Under the pieces are notes generated by a model. The model did no database searches and had not been told where the DNA came from. It worked only from the letters and a program-made list of their open reading frames with translations. The position numbers and the translations under genes are program-made. Below, in pieces: positions 28,601 to 43,600 of a stretch of 64,000 nucleotides of DNA. This stretch comes from Aurelia coerulea (taxonomy: Eukaryota > Cnidaria > Scyphozoa > Semaeostomeae > Ulmaridae), in assembly GCA_039566865.1 (NCBI GenBank), contig CM076948.1, positions 20,843,001 to 20,907,000 on the forward strand. Reading direction: 5' to 3'. Position 1 is the stretch's first letter. Each line of letters starts with the position of its first letter.

Positions 28601-31600
28601 GAATGTTATCACTGCTGACTTTGAATACCAAATTATGCCATCAGCATTTACTTTCACATGCTTGATAAATTCAGTTTCTATTTCATCATAATAGACTTCC
28701 TTCAGGCAAGAGCGTCGAAGCAAATTTATTTCAGTTTCATCAGGAAAATTATGTTCAAGCAATTACCAATCTTGAATCTCGTGGGATTTCCTGCGGTTTT
28801 ATTCACGGATTTATGCATTCAATAGGTATCACGCGCTATGAAGCGGCTCACATCTGCTTTGCCGCGTGTTGAGAATATCAGACAGAGGCTACCAGTTTTG
28901 CAGCGTCAGCGTAGTAGCCTGCGAGCAGACAATACCTAACTAAGGAAAAGGTATAGTCTGCGCAACGCCGCTCAATATCGTGTATTGTGTGAGTCAGCAT
29001 TTCATTTCAATGGCAGCTTGAATGGCCCTTTCTTCTTAGCTTCTGCTTGTTGTCTGCAGTAGCGTAGTTAAAATTCCAGAGTATTGTGTTGCTAATGAAG
29101 TTTGCCTAGAGAACAAAGTGAAGCCTGAGATTTAATCACATGATAGCCATTCTCAAATCTGATTGCTTCCTCATTTCGCAGGATAGTCATTTTATTGGCT
29201 GTTACAACAATAAGTTGTCTTTGTTATCACTATTGCGAAATAATTGCTGAAGCACGCACTACACAAAAGTGAGCGGTGTTGCGCAGACTATACCTTCTCC
29301 TTAGGTATAGTCTGCACGCAGGCTACAGCGTAGTAGCTTTGCTTCGTTGTTGCGCAGACTCTACTTTTCCTTTGAGGAGGAGTTGAGGCTGCACGCAGGC
29401 TACCTGTTGGCTCTTTTTCCACAAAACATCCAAATTAACGGACAATAGCTTAGGCTTGACAGTATAAAAGCATTGTATAGCAGCCTTGCTTTCTTGAAGT
29501 CAAGTAGTCTTGCCACTCTAGAGAATGCAGTTATTTTTCTACTCGTTTTGACACACAAGGACTTGACATGATCTGTAAACTTCAGTTCAGAGTCGATGGT
29601 AATTCCAAGAAGTTTCACATCATCTTTTAGGACTAAAACCAGATCATCAATTTCAATACAGATGTTTGCACTTTTTGGTAGCCCAAGGAACATCACTTGA
29701 AATTTTTCAGGATTTGCCACCATGCGGTTAGAGTCGAACCATTTAAGAACATTTTCGATATCAATTTCTAAACATGTGGCTACATCTCCTATGTTTTCTC
29801 CAGAGGCATACAATGTATTATCATCAGCAAAATTGCATATTTCTGATTTCTCAATGCAAAATATAAGATCATTTATGTATACATTAAATAATAGCGGCCC
29901 AAGAATTGAACCCTGTGGTACACCTGATGAGATATAGTGCCAATCACTGAAGGTGGAGCCAATTTTAACACGCTATTGCTGTATTTAAGTTATGTATATA
30001 AGTTGGTTTTTATTAGCTTACTCTTTTTAAAGAGCATGAGCTATTAGTACCCATACCAACTGTAAATAAGAAGTATTATTATTATTATAGTATAGTATAG
30101 TAATTAAGTAAATATGTATTGTAAATTTTTAGCAGAATGTATAAAAAAAGAAGTTGAAGTCAAAACGACCAAATACAATGTTGAACAAGAACAAAAACGG
30201 AGTAGAACAGAACAATGTCTGCCATTCAATAAAGCCTACTACTGATGCGGAGGCGCGTTGTAGTTTTGAAAATTTACTGGGATATATGTCAAAATGTAAG
30301 TGATAAGTTGGTACGTAATTAAAACGTTTATTGGTTCATTGTAGATTCACGTGACCGCTTGCGTATGTGTTTCTGGCATGACTATGTTTATCGGGGAGTG
30401 CAGTTGTTACTCATCTCTTTTGAGCTAGCTCGGGCTGTGAGCGGCCGTACGTTTTGTATGAGAACGAATTTGTCGAAGTTACAATTAGTATGATGGAGTC
30501 CTCTATTTAGATCAAGCCTAGTCTCTGTGTTATTCCTGGACTGGTGTGGTATTAGTAGCAGGTGGATTGACGTTTCCACAACTGATGAAGGGTTAAGATT
30601 GATACGTCTGGTGTATTCGAACAGTGACATTTAGTTTATTCATAAACCAAAATTTACGTTTATTCATTAAAACTATTGCCACATGTCACTCTCAAGATTC
30701 TATTGCATTGGATTGATCGATCCATGCTGGAAAATATTCGGGCCTTAGTTTCTTGCACGGCAAGATGCAGTCAAAACAGTTTCCAGGACTGAACTCGTAA
30801 TCCTTTAATAATGGCAAAACACCAGTGTTTTCTGAAGGTACTAGGAAATTTGATCTTCTCGTATCTTGCGATATAAAGAGGAGTTTTAATAAGATGAGTG
30901 CTAAAAATTGATTTCATAAACAAAATCTTTATCAAAAGAGTAATGATTTAAACAAACATAATGCATTGAGGTACGCTCGCTTTTGAATTAAGAGGTTCAA
31001 TGGTTTACAGTTCTCGATTTCTGAAAGAGAATTGTCAGAAAGAAACTGTAGCAGGCCACTCTTAACAATGTTAAGATTTAATATGAAACGACGCGATAGG
31101 CCACAGTTTCTTCCCGCAAAGTAATCAAAAGTCCGGGAAAAATATTCTTCCATTAGGGTCGGCAAAAGCAGCGTAAAATAGACCATTTAGCAATTTGGCG
31201 AAAGGGACTGAAGAGAGCGCGGCCCATTCTGACAGCCTTGGCAACACGTAGGAATCTAAATGTTGTCAGCCGGGTCTAAACAGAGCGGCTTCAAAGTTGA
31301 GGGAAAATACCTGAAATAAAGTGGCTCAAATTACACTTAAAAAAGGGCGGAGGGATGACAAGACGACTAAATCATCCAGAGAAAACACTTTACAATACTA
31401 AACAAGCATGAATATAACTCTTGAAAATTGCAAATAAGTCGAAAATAACTCGAATTTGAAGAGAGATGCGAGCAAGCCGCAAGCTGCACACTTACCACTG
31501 CAGAAGAGGGGATTCCCTAGATTTCCCTGTTGCCAAGGCTGTCAGAATGGGCCGCGCTCTCCTCAGTCTCTTTCTCCAAATTGCGAAATGGTCTATTGTC

Positions 31601-34600
31601 CTAATTGGTGTGGACCAACTTTGAGGTAAAACAATTAGAATAAAGAGAGAAACAAGGACAAGCAATATAAAAGGATTTACCTGAATGTAACTGCGATTGG
31701 ATATAAACAAGGACTGCATAGGTACCACAATAAAGATACTCCGTTCAAATGGTTCATGCGGGCAAAATGACATGTTTTCCGCAGTTTACTTATCATCATT
31801 TGTATTTTACGACTCTTCACCGTGCCAAAGAAAATTAGCAATACCTTTGGTAACTGTATTTTTATGACGGCTTAAAACACATCTTGTCCTTGCGTGATGA
31901 GGACCAACTTTAGATCTTAAGAGTAATGATTTAGAGCATATTTATGGAAGTAATTCTTTAAAAAAATTTGACTTATACTACTGAATTAATATACTTTACC
32001 ACGTACTATACGCAAAACCAACCTTATTATTCAATGATTTAAAGTGCCTGGAAGACTACCGGATGTCACAAGAAATTATACAGATTTGGTTGGCTCCAGC
32101 GATGTGAATTTAATGGCTAATCACTCTCCAAATGTCCCTCGATAGTTATTTGAACACAGATACCTCTTCTGTTGGTATTGGTGCTTTGAAAGAAGACACA
32201 TTAATCTTGAAAGCTTAAATTTGCATCCACCTGCAAACCAGAGCTTTAGCTTCTTGGCCTAAACGAATTCTTGAGGCACAGCGAAGAAATCAACGATAGC
32301 CTTGATGATATTTGAACGATCTTATTGTATTCTGCTTGCCAGAAGTCACCCCCCCCCCTCCAGTCAGCCATTAAGCAGTTTCTTAATTTTTCTTTGACTT
32401 CCGTCTTTAATTTCGATGTCCTTCAAGAATTTGCTTCAACCGAAAGGCCAATTCTCTCGTTTGCAGGTGGACACAAATTCGAGCTTCTCAGTTTAATATT
32501 TCTGCTCTCAAAGCACCAACACCAACAAATGAGGTATCAATGTTCAAGTTAACTATCGAGGAACATTTTGAGAGTGATTAGCCATTGATCAAAGCTGAAT
32601 TCATTTTGGTGAACCCAACAAAATCTGCATACTTTTTTGGGACACCATGTATTTACACCTATAATAAAAGTAAGTAGTTTCTAAGAGGCTTTCTAAAGTC
32701 AAAAATGAAATAAACACACTCACGTTTTTGGCTTTCAAAACAATGGTACCTCCACTTGCTCCACAACTTGTGACAGGACTTTGAGCATAAGCATTAGCAG
32801 TTATGTTGGCATCTGTAAAATTAGGAGGTTAAGCATTAATATCTAAATCGAAATAACAGACCATCCATTGATTAGCCATTCTTTAAAAGAGTCTGAATTG
32901 AGCGACCATTTTATTACATTTGGACAAGAAAGGTTCAATTAGCCAGTGACAGGGCTTGGATCATAATGAATTATGTAAGTTATAGTAAATACATCTTTGT
33001 GATTAAAGATTATACGAAAATATATCATAAAAAGGTTTATTCTCCTTTTAATCAAGCAGAGCATCTATATTTCTTTATTGAAGCACATTCTCCTTAAACC
33101 AACAGAAACTTTGGTATAGCCTTGAATCAATAAATGGTATAGCTATGCATCAATGAATCAATGAATAATCCCCGTTTGAAAGGCCCTGCTCCCTGGTTAT
33201 CAGGACGATAATATTGACAAACATGCTATTTAATGCTGGACATGTTCAAATCAGTTTCAAAATTTACCTGACTGAAAATGGTGACTCCGTTCGGAAATAA
33301 TGAGCGATTTTCACGAGAAAGCTCCTGAAAGTAAACTTCAAAACGGGGAAAAAATACAACTAAATTTTCCCAATATTTTCTGCTTTACAGCAATGACTTC
33401 AACACGTTTCAGCACTTGTTATCCTATTGGGGAGTGAAATCACTCGGAATGATATTGCTGTGCTTGAAGAGATGACATTGTCGTCCTCCCAAATGGATAA
33501 CATGTGCTAGAGCACGTAAAAGACATTGCTGCCAAGCAGAAAAGCTTTTTGAGAAAATCCCTCATAGTTTCCAAAAGGAGTATCTATTCGATTTCAGTCC
33601 CGTAAATTTAAAAATATAGTTTAGCATACCGTAAATGCTCTAATAAGCCCCCCCCCTCTATCAAGCCCCCCCCCCACTTATATCAAATTCCAGAGGCTAC
33701 CAAGAATTTTCCATTTATTTAGCTAAATATACTTGCATGTTAATTTTGATATGGTTTGAGATAAAATTGTGTCAAATTTATGCATTTGACTGGTAAAATT
33801 GTTTTTTGAATCCGCAAAATATGGTGCAAGCAAAGAACTAAAATACTATCAAATGTATCCTTGTCATTTGATTTTGTGAATAAGCCCCCCCCCCCCCCTC
33901 TCTAAAAAGCCTCTCTCTCTTTTAACCCCCATTCTGGAATGCTCGAAATTAAGCCCCCGGGGGCTTAACAGAGCTTTTACAGTATACTTGCTAATATTAT
34001 TTTCTTGAAATCCAGGGAGTAGTCACCTTTCAAAGATGGATTTTTCTTTTACTCAATCGGTCCAAAAGTGATTAATTCACTTCATAAGAACCACAGTCGA
34101 GTCCATACGTTTAAGACCATCTTTTTGTCAGCAATAATAGTTTGCATGAAACCCCATGCAACTGCTCTACCTATTTTGTTTCTTGGAGTTGCTTCAGGTC
34201 AACTTCAACTTGAAGGTGTTGTGGCACAGTGGCGTAATCCTCTGACTTTGCAGCCAGAACAGTCAGGCAGACAGGGTTCGATTCGAGGTAGAGCCCCACC
34301 ACTTGAGCGTCATGACAAGGGGATCGCGGACTCGATTTGACCTGTTTTACTTCTGCGATCACAGCGCTTGGCGCTAAAACCGCAACTTCACCGTCACCGT
34401 CACCTTCAACTTCACCGTCACCTTCAACTTCACCTTCACCTTCACCTTCAACTTCACCTTCACCTTCAACTTCACCGTCACCTTCAACTTCACCTTCACC
34501 TTCAACTTCACCTTCACCTTCGTGTAGATTTTGAATTCAATTTTGCTTTTACAAATTCTAACCACTTTCTTTTGGTGCAATAATGAAGCTTGTAGAAACT

Positions 34601-37600
34601 TTTGGTAGTGATAGAAGTCATGTCGAAATGCAGGTTGACTCAGAAAAAAGTGGTACAAGGCTGGAATTTCTATCAGTCGATGCAGCATTATTTGCTAAAC
34701 ACCAAAATCTGCCAAGGGAAAACTAGAAGAGCGTCTTCGTTCACAGTTTGAAGCTTTTAGCACGTTAAATGTGGATAGAGTAAACAGTACAGTGTAAAAA
34801 AACACCATATGCCACTGAAAAGATTCTTGAGTCACTCCAAGAAGACTTACTGACAAAAATTGTTCCCTTTGGCGCTTCCAGTGCAATTGCACCTCCACCA
34901 AGAGCTGTTGAGAGGGTACCTACAAACAAACAAAAACATTTATTATGATCAAGAAGAGAATAAATTGTTCGAAAAAGTGTGGGGTGATTCCGAAACCATG
35001 GCCAAACGAGACAAGCAAACACCATTTTCAGACCCATTACATTTATTTGTAAGCAATTTGCTGTCGCTTGAGCAAATTGTAAAGCATGAATGGTCAGGCA
35101 AACTTTGTCCGCCAATGTTTCTGAAAAGTTCAACAAAGTGTTCAGTTGACTTAGCAAGGGACTACTGAGCAGATGTTAAAGATGGCTCAGTTAAAGTTTA
35201 GCTTACTTTTACAATCAAGTCGAAGTGTCGCTGTTTGTGTGATCTTGTGATCACGACCATTTACGTGATCTTCTTCCTTTTGGAAGTAATGCTTACAACG
35301 AGAAAGCTAACGAAATGATACCAAAAAGTACTGTTGAATTCGTCAAGCAAACTGAGCGATTTCAATGAGCTTTTGTCGTTGTCTCCTATATCTGGTAGAT
35401 TGAATCATTTGGCCCTGGACTGCGACGATGGCGTATGCATAGTTTGTACTTTGCATTGTATTGTAATTTTTAGTTTATATATAGTTCTGTCCCTCAGGCT
35501 GATTTTGCCCCCCCCCCCTCGTTTTTCATTTTAAATTTTTTCATTTTAAATTCTTTTATCAGCCAAGATTGGCTGCTCATCTCTCGCTGGAGCAGAGGGT
35601 AGAATTGCCCTGAGCTGAATTTGCACTTGAGGCGCCGTTCTTGAAGCTCTTTGGACTCATAAAGCGAGGCAATGCGGCAAAGTTGGATTGATCTGGCTTT
35701 GCTGCGTGAGCCCGTGAGCCACATCGATAGATCGGCTCAAGTGTAAATTCGGCCTTAGTCTTTTCTTAGAAGTGTAAGGTTAATTTCCTCTATGAATTGT
35801 TCGTAAATTTGTGATGTTGTGCGTGAAGGCAACTCGATAACGTTATGTTTTTTGCCTCCACCTCAACAATAATAAAATTTGAGCTTTGTTTTTTGTCTAT
35901 TAAAATTTAGTGATATAGAAGAAAAGTGTCGCTGGTTGTAGAATTGATGCTTTTTCAACAACAACAAGGAGCCTTAGTTGAAAGTTGTCAGTAATGTTAG
36001 TTGTCGTCTTTGATCTAGTTGCGAGATGTTTTGACGAATTTTTTCCTCTGGAAAAGGCATGCTGTATTCATATTAGAAACTGATCTCGTTCAAATAAAGG
36101 ATCATAAAAGCGGAATCGGTGAGATTGCCTTGGAAAAATTAATCTCTGGATTTAGTCTGCTTTGACTTGACTTGACTTGACTTGACTTGACTTGACTTGA
36201 CTTGACTTGACTTGACTTGATACAAATTATAATTTGCAGCAGAATGGAGTAGCCAGGACTTTCTTTTTTGTATTCTTCCTAGCATCTGAAGGTAGTTTTG
36301 GGACACTGAGAAGCTAAGCTTATAAGCAGTGTCCTGCTCCTTCCTCTGGATGTGTCCACACCTCGCGATTCCTTCAGCCTGGAATTACAAGGAGTTCGCG
36401 ACTCTCCTCACTCTACGTAGCAGGCTCGACAGGGCGGAGAATCGAACCACCGACCTTCAGATTGGTAGTCAAGCGTGCTACAGCTGAGTCATCCCATCTC
36501 ATATACTTTTTGAGCAACTTGGTATTTACCAGAAAATCAACAATATAAAAATTTTAATAATTGCTCTTACGGTCTGTGCAAGAACTTCCACCAATCAATA
36601 AAACTGGGTTGATGCCATAAGATCGAGGATTTGTAAGATTGCCATGAGCTGCAGCATACTTATCACTTCCAGGTCCTACGAGCAAGAACAGATTTTGCTA
36701 GGCCATGCTATTGGAGAATAGGGTCGGAGGGGGGTTAGTCCTATAATCTAGCTTTTGACTGAAGCGACCAGCTGAGACACTGTTTTGTCACCAATCAGAT
36801 AGCAGAATCCAGATAAAGTCAACGGCCAAATATAGGCAAATAGCCCTCAAAGAAGGTGTTCTGATTGGTTGATCGAGTTGTCATGACAACAATGCCGATA
36901 GACGTTGACTTTCACAGCTTCGAGTAGATTTATCGGATTTTATTTGCCTCTAAACAGGAAGATTATTGCAGAAAAGTTTAGGTATCGAAACATTTTGTAT
37001 CAAGGAAACATTCTTGCAAGAACTACTAACTGCTCTTTCCGTGTTCAAATCCCGGAACGTTAAATTTTAAAGCGTTTTAGCATCGGTGTTTTCGTCGAAC
37101 TCCCGTCACGAAAGTATCCGGACAGCCGAAACAAAATGGCGTCGAATTTCGGTTGGTCCTTCGACCCCCAAACGGTTGCCATTTCAGGGAGTGGAAATTA
37201 ACGATTTTACCGCCAAAATTGTGTTTATCGATCACACAATCAAGGAAGAAAACGTGTTTTGATGATAAAACATGAAATTAGCTGCGACGAGAAAATGTAA
37301 TCGATAACAAAGGAGCCTCCCAACTTAGAACTGATATTTAAGATACTCTTCCAAATAATTCGTTCACTGGAATAGCATCACTTGGTGCAGAAAAGTCTGA
37401 AATTTGCAAATATGAAAGAAAATTCAAGAACGAGGTAAGGTTTTGTAACAACAGAATTATTGCAATCAAACTCAATACCAAATTGTTGCAAAGAAAATTC
37501 GTTAGGGACTGTATATTTTGCTCAGATTGAACGTAAGATGTACAAAATGATACCAACTTTAGGCCAACCTTTGGCATTATTTATATTTTTGAGGCTTTGA

Positions 37601-40600
37601 TACAAATTTAAACTTACCTTGGCAAAGATGATAAACCCTACAGTGATGGGAGACTCAAATTTAATTTTGCCATTTTATAGCCAAGTGTCGCTATCATTCA
37701 CATGATTCCTAAAACTGCGATCTTTTCTGCTTCATTTGACATAAAATACAATCTTCTCCTTTTAGCATCGGTGTTTTCGTCGAAATAGTTTAGGGCTGTG
37801 GGTGGTCGTTGGTCGTCTCATCTCAACCAACAGTCAGATCATGAGTCGTAGAAAACTCCAGGAATTCTCATAGCCTTAGGAGCCTTAGGAACAGTGCCCC
37901 CAAGACTTCGTAGCAAATAAAGAAGTGCCCTTTTTATTTTCAGGAGGTGCCCCTTTAGCTTAATGAAAAAAGTGCCCTTGAAGTGTCGTGCTGCCAAGTT
38001 TGAGATGCTTCCGAAGGCCCTGGGCATTTTTGTATTTCTTGAAAATAGATTCTATGACCTTAGCAAATACAAGATAAGCTGACTGCTTTAAGGGAATGTA
38101 AGCATATAAAAGTGGCCTAAGCCACTTGCGGTCAAATTCTAGCCTATCAGATATCAGTAATTACTGTTGACGTAGATCAGTTACCCAAATATGGTCCCAC
38201 AGGTACCACGGTCCTTTGTCTTTGCGCTGTTATTTTTATCACAGGCTTAAATATGCTTAGATTCCCTTTAAGGGCTGAGATAGAAGGATTGAGATGCAAG
38301 TATTGTAATATAAAGAAGGCTCTCTACTCTGAACTAACAGATCACACTAAATTAACAACAATTAGTCCTGGAAATATCGTATTAAAAGAAACTTCGCGAA
38401 CTTGGAACAGCAACGTAAAATCAGCACAATAGTCTAGGAAGATCGTTGGTTTCTTATTCAAAAGAAATGGAAAAGGTCTGAAGATCTTTACTGGACTGCA
38501 CTTTAGCAGAACAGCTTTACGTCATATCTCTCGGGAACGTATTTAACGAAATACCCTACCAACCGTAACATGACCCTAACTAACCCTAACTTACCTTAAT
38601 TTACCCTAGCCAACCTCAGCTACCTCAACTACCCCTACCTTACCCTGAAGACCCATTTTACAAAATCTAACCCTGGCTCTGACCCTTACTCCATGACACA
38701 TAACGTCCTGATATTGAAAGCTGGTCCACTAAAAATGAAGACTATTCAAAATTTATATACCGCCACAGAGGAGGTAGCGAAATACATCTCTTCCTTCCTT
38801 TTAAACATTTTAAACCTCCTTCACAGAACAGCTTTCTCAGCAGAAGCATACAAGCTGAAACATAACTGCGGTGTCTAACTGCCCATGACTACGAAGCACA
38901 TAAATGAAGACTGACCTGCATAATGGTCATTAAGATTGAAGAATCCGCCAAGCCATTTTTGCTTTGCCATAGCACTTGCGTCTCCTCCACCTATATTCAA
39001 TTTTGTAGAAACATTGATGTCCCCATTTTGTGAGACTAATCTCAACGCATTTTCTCCCTGTATCATCAACATTGAATTTATTCCCAAAGTCAAAGTATCA
39101 GCAAACAGAAATGTGCAAATCTTGTAATCCAAAGTCTCACATCCAATCACGCCTCTCTCATCAGAAATATTCCCTTGTATTATTACACTATTATTTTCGA
39201 TCCTGCATGTTTCTGTATTAACAAACACCATTCCTTTGTTTGGGATAGCTGTAATCAAAAGGAGAAAATATATTGAAAAAATCATCGAAGAAATTGCGTG
39301 TTATATAAGGACATTTTTACCATATTTCGAAGAGCAATGATTAGACTTCAGTACATTAAGGGAAGAAACATTCGCATTTTTCGCGTTCTTGGCTGAAACT
39401 CACGAAAGTTTATTCCAGCGAAATTTATCAGATATAAAATCAAATAAATATAAAGTCAAATATTGATATTCCTCTTCATATTTGTTTGTCGTATGTCTTT
39501 TAAAAAAATGCAAGGAACTTTAGCTTGGCAAGGAATCGAATGTACATATCTATCTCTACTTACCTTTATCTACCTGTTATAAAGAGCAGCTGTACGATCG
39601 TATTATCTGATACCAATAGGGACTGTCATTCCAGCTCTTTTCGTCTATTTTCTGTTATTACGAGGCTGGATTGCTAGCAAAATTGACGAAGGACTTTGGG
39701 TTTGTTTTTAAGGATTTTTAAATGAAGAATTTTTACAAAGTCGCACATAATTTGAGAACGATACAAAGCGACTGTTACAAATCAAATTTCTTATCCAATT
39801 TGATATGTTATCCAATTTGATATGTTATTAAATGTCTTATCCAATCTTAGAAACGGTTGGAGAACACAGGCTTTCGAACGTCTATACATCTTTTCTGACT
39901 CACGCGGTAGATCATGTATCAAGTTGCTTACTATTGCTCACAAGGATTTGAGTATACCTACCATTGTTGGTCATCCTACAGAATGCAGGTTGTAACAATA
40001 ACAGCATGGCTTTAAACAAAGAAATCATGCTCCCTGGCTCCTTTTTTCCGATCTATTCCTAACTCAACAAATTCAACATGACGAACATTTGTATATTGTA
40101 AATTTCTTCAAGTTAATAGCAAGAATTGTCAATATCTTATTGTAAACATAAACAAACTAAACAAGGCATACAATCAAAACGTGTACAAACACAGACAGCA
40201 AGGAGGAAGTAAAGGAGCAGATATACTGCATGACCTGCTTTCAATCAACAAACATGGGTCAATATTTTGGCATTACATTTCATCTACGTCAAACCTATTA
40301 TGAAAGCCGGACCAATGGACAGGAACAAGAGACAATTGAGAACACAGTACCAATTTTGCAAACCACTGAAATGGTGCAAGCAGGCTCTGTGCAATTTTTG
40401 CGTTTAACGTAATCGTCCACCAAACACCGGAGATATGAGTTTACAAGGTCAAAATTTGGAGGGCGCCTGAAACCAGAGGTTTTGAGCAAGGGCCTAGCCA
40501 TGATTTGACATCACATAAACATTTTGCAAGATTATTTTCAACTTTAAACTTTAATTTTTACTTTTGAAAGGAATTATACCTTATTGCTTCAATTGTTCTT

Positions 40601-43600
40601 GAAATGACTTCTCTTTTGCGGAATCGGTCCTTGCATTGCATCCCATCCCAAGTGCTTTGTATCAAAGACATTGAAAAGGAGCACATGCACGCTTATTTTG
40701 GAGATGTGGCACGAATTTATCATTTATACCACATTTTCATTTATTTGTTTTATTTTCAAAATGCAAGGTATGTGCATTTTAGTTAGAGATCGACAAATGT
40801 AGCTATGAACTCAGCAAATCTTAAAATTTCATCGTTTTGTTCCCTTGTTCAGTCAAAACGGGGTACTTTTTTGAGACACCCGGTATAACGACGCTCCTGT
40901 TAATTGTAGCAAGTTATTATCATGAAATTGAATTGAATTGAAATTGAACTACATTACAGTGACTTAAATTTCACAACGATTTCTCTCCATTTACATACGT
41001 CACTTTAAAAGTTTGTACATTAAAACCAACTGATCAACAAACAGAGCTTGGCACTGCTCGTTTGAATTCTTATTTTGGCTTAGTATTTTCTGGGAGGCGT
41101 AGTGCATGTCCAAACCACCTAATTTGCTGTTTTTGTATGATTATCAACCATGCTTCTTGGTTGGTCATCTTCATTAAGTCTTTATTTGATTGTTTTGCCG
41201 TTTTATATTAAATGCTTTTCTCAGTATTGTTGGGGAGATGAAGTGCTGACCCTATTGTTTTGATACATTGTGTTTCAGCTTTGTTGAGAGCGAATCATTG
41301 TTGGGGCTCACGTTGTCATGCGCATCGCTGGTTTTGTTTCTTCCCTTGTTCTCAACGGTCCAGCTAATTTGCATATTACGTAATTGAAGTAAATCGTCAC
41401 TGCGCATGCGATCTGGAGCCCTTTTTTGGGGATTCCTTGAGGCTCACAACTTAGCCTATTCGTATCCCCAACAAAGTAACTTTCCTTGGGTTGCATCAAT
41501 TTTGTTCTTCCAGTCCCAACTGACAGACTTCAATTAAAGGCATTGGGTCATGATAAATAGACCCGCTTTGTCGTGTATCATGTGACCCATGTGATAAAGA
41601 GCAAATATCATTCCTAACAAACTAAAATGACCTGCTGTTGCACAATGCGTCTTCTGTGATCAGTTTCATCTCACACACGAACGTTAGCCAATCAGATGCA
41701 GCATCGAGAACCATGAGTCAGCAGATTCTTGAATTTTGGGTATATGCAGTTTACTTCACATGACACAATGCCTTTAAAATTCTCCCTGTCAGACAGACAC
41801 CTCGTTCTAGTGGACGCTTATACCTGTTTGTCCGGAAGGTGCCTGCCTTAGAAATAGTTGTCTGTGCTCGAATTTTTTCCATGCATATTTCTTTGGCCTT
41901 TTGGCCGGAGTCTAGCCTTGCTGTTATCGTAGCTTTGAACTTTGACAGTGAATATTATTGAGACAGTTATCGGTCATTTTAGATCTGTGAATATCATCTA
42001 AAGAAAAATCTGATGAAAAGCTTTCATCATGTCCCGATACGGTTCCAATTCAAGGCTATTTCTAGCATTTTTTATATTCATATCAAAATCTTACAATAAA
42101 TCTTACATTCTATTGTGCCTTTCTGGTTACTATACAACACTACGGAGACGATACCATGGGGAGCGAAAGACAATGACTACCCCATGGCCAATATGAAAAG
42201 ACACGCAACGTTAAACTAAATACAACTACACTACGAACGATTAAAAAACTACTGGATACTATACTAGATTCCGTCTAACATCAGATGTCAGGTCAGGGTT
42301 GCGATCAATGCGAGCACAACTCGTTCTAGATATTTAAAGTAGATAAGATTTCTGGTATCATCTAAGTTTTGAATTTTCGATACTCAGCATTGATGAGAGT
42401 GCGTCAATTTCAACAGTTTATATATCACCAAAAGGCAACGAGCTGACAGGAATTGAATCAGCATAAGAAGGCAATGTATACCCTCTCTGTCAGAATTTGC
42501 TGATTCATGGTTCTGGATCACGCATCTGATTGGCCAGCAACGTTAATGTGAAATGAAACTGATCACATTAAACGCATTGTGCAATATCAGGTCCTTTTAG
42601 TTTGTTGGGAGCGATAATCAATCTTTCTCACATGGGTTACATGATACACGGCAAAGCAGTTCTATTTATCATGATTCGATGCCTGTAATAAAGCATCGCT
42701 TTACCACTTTGATGGTTGAAAAATGAATTGAATTCAGCCAGACACTTAAAGTTTTAGCCAAAGCCCATGGAAGCTATTTTCGGGAATTTTTCATTTGAAA
42801 ATAACATTGTGCTTTGAGAAATATGAATATATTGTCAAAATCAGTTCTCAGCCAGACAACAGATTGTAATCATCCAAATCGATCCCATATCTTTTGCTGC
42901 ACGATCATTCAAATAAAGGGTGTCCCAAAAAAATTGTGCCCCGTTTGCCTGAAGATTGCAACAAAACGGCAAAAGATTCTAGCAAAACTTTTGCAGGATG
43001 TTGCTCTTCAGATATTCTATTAAAGTTTGCAACCATCCCCGTAAAAATCCATTGAAAAATGATAGAGCTATGACCTTCAGAAGAGCAAGTTTGCCCGATG
43101 ACTGAAACCAGCGGTCGGCCATTTTGTCTTACTATTTTGCAGTGATAAGTATCTTCACGTGAGGTAAGAAATGATTTCTGGGAAATCAGAAATAGTGGAA
43201 CTTTCCAAGGATTATCGGAATTTTCACGAGAGCTATGAGATTGGAGGCTGCTGTTTCATTCTAAATCGATAAAGCTATTTATCGCTGCAAAGCAGTAGGA
43301 CAAAATGGCCGACCGCTGGCTTCAGTGATCGGGCAAATTTAGTCTCCTGGAGGTCATAGCTCCATCACTTTTCAACGGATTTCATGGGGATGGTGGCAAA
43401 CTTTAATTGAACATCTGAAGAGCATCATCATGCAAAAGTTTGGCGGGAATCTTTTGCCGTTTTGTCGCAATCTTCAGAAAAACGGGCACAATTTTTTTGG
43501 GACACCCTGTAGTGTATACATATTGAAACATTTTTGAAGAAACGAAGATTTCTTTATGAAATAGTAAACTTACTCATGCCTTTGATTATACCATTTTCAC

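Noticed and set aside
34380..34525. CRISPR-like array
   Set aside because: Units are six bases with no spacers, and the sequence is clearly animal. It is a microsatellite.
34374..34688. A 104-codon minus ORF rich in Lys, Val and Leu, and plus ORFs rich in Ser/Pro and His/Leu
   Set aside because: They are translations of the SINE tail microsatellite at 34380-34525, not genes.
36430..36505. tRNA gene on the minus strand
   Set aside because: Same reasoning: tRNA-like head attached to a SINE body and (TCAAG)n tail.
38565..38650. Interstitial telomeric repeat (CCCTAA)
   Set aside because: Only two or three near-perfect units among degenerate ones; too short to claim.
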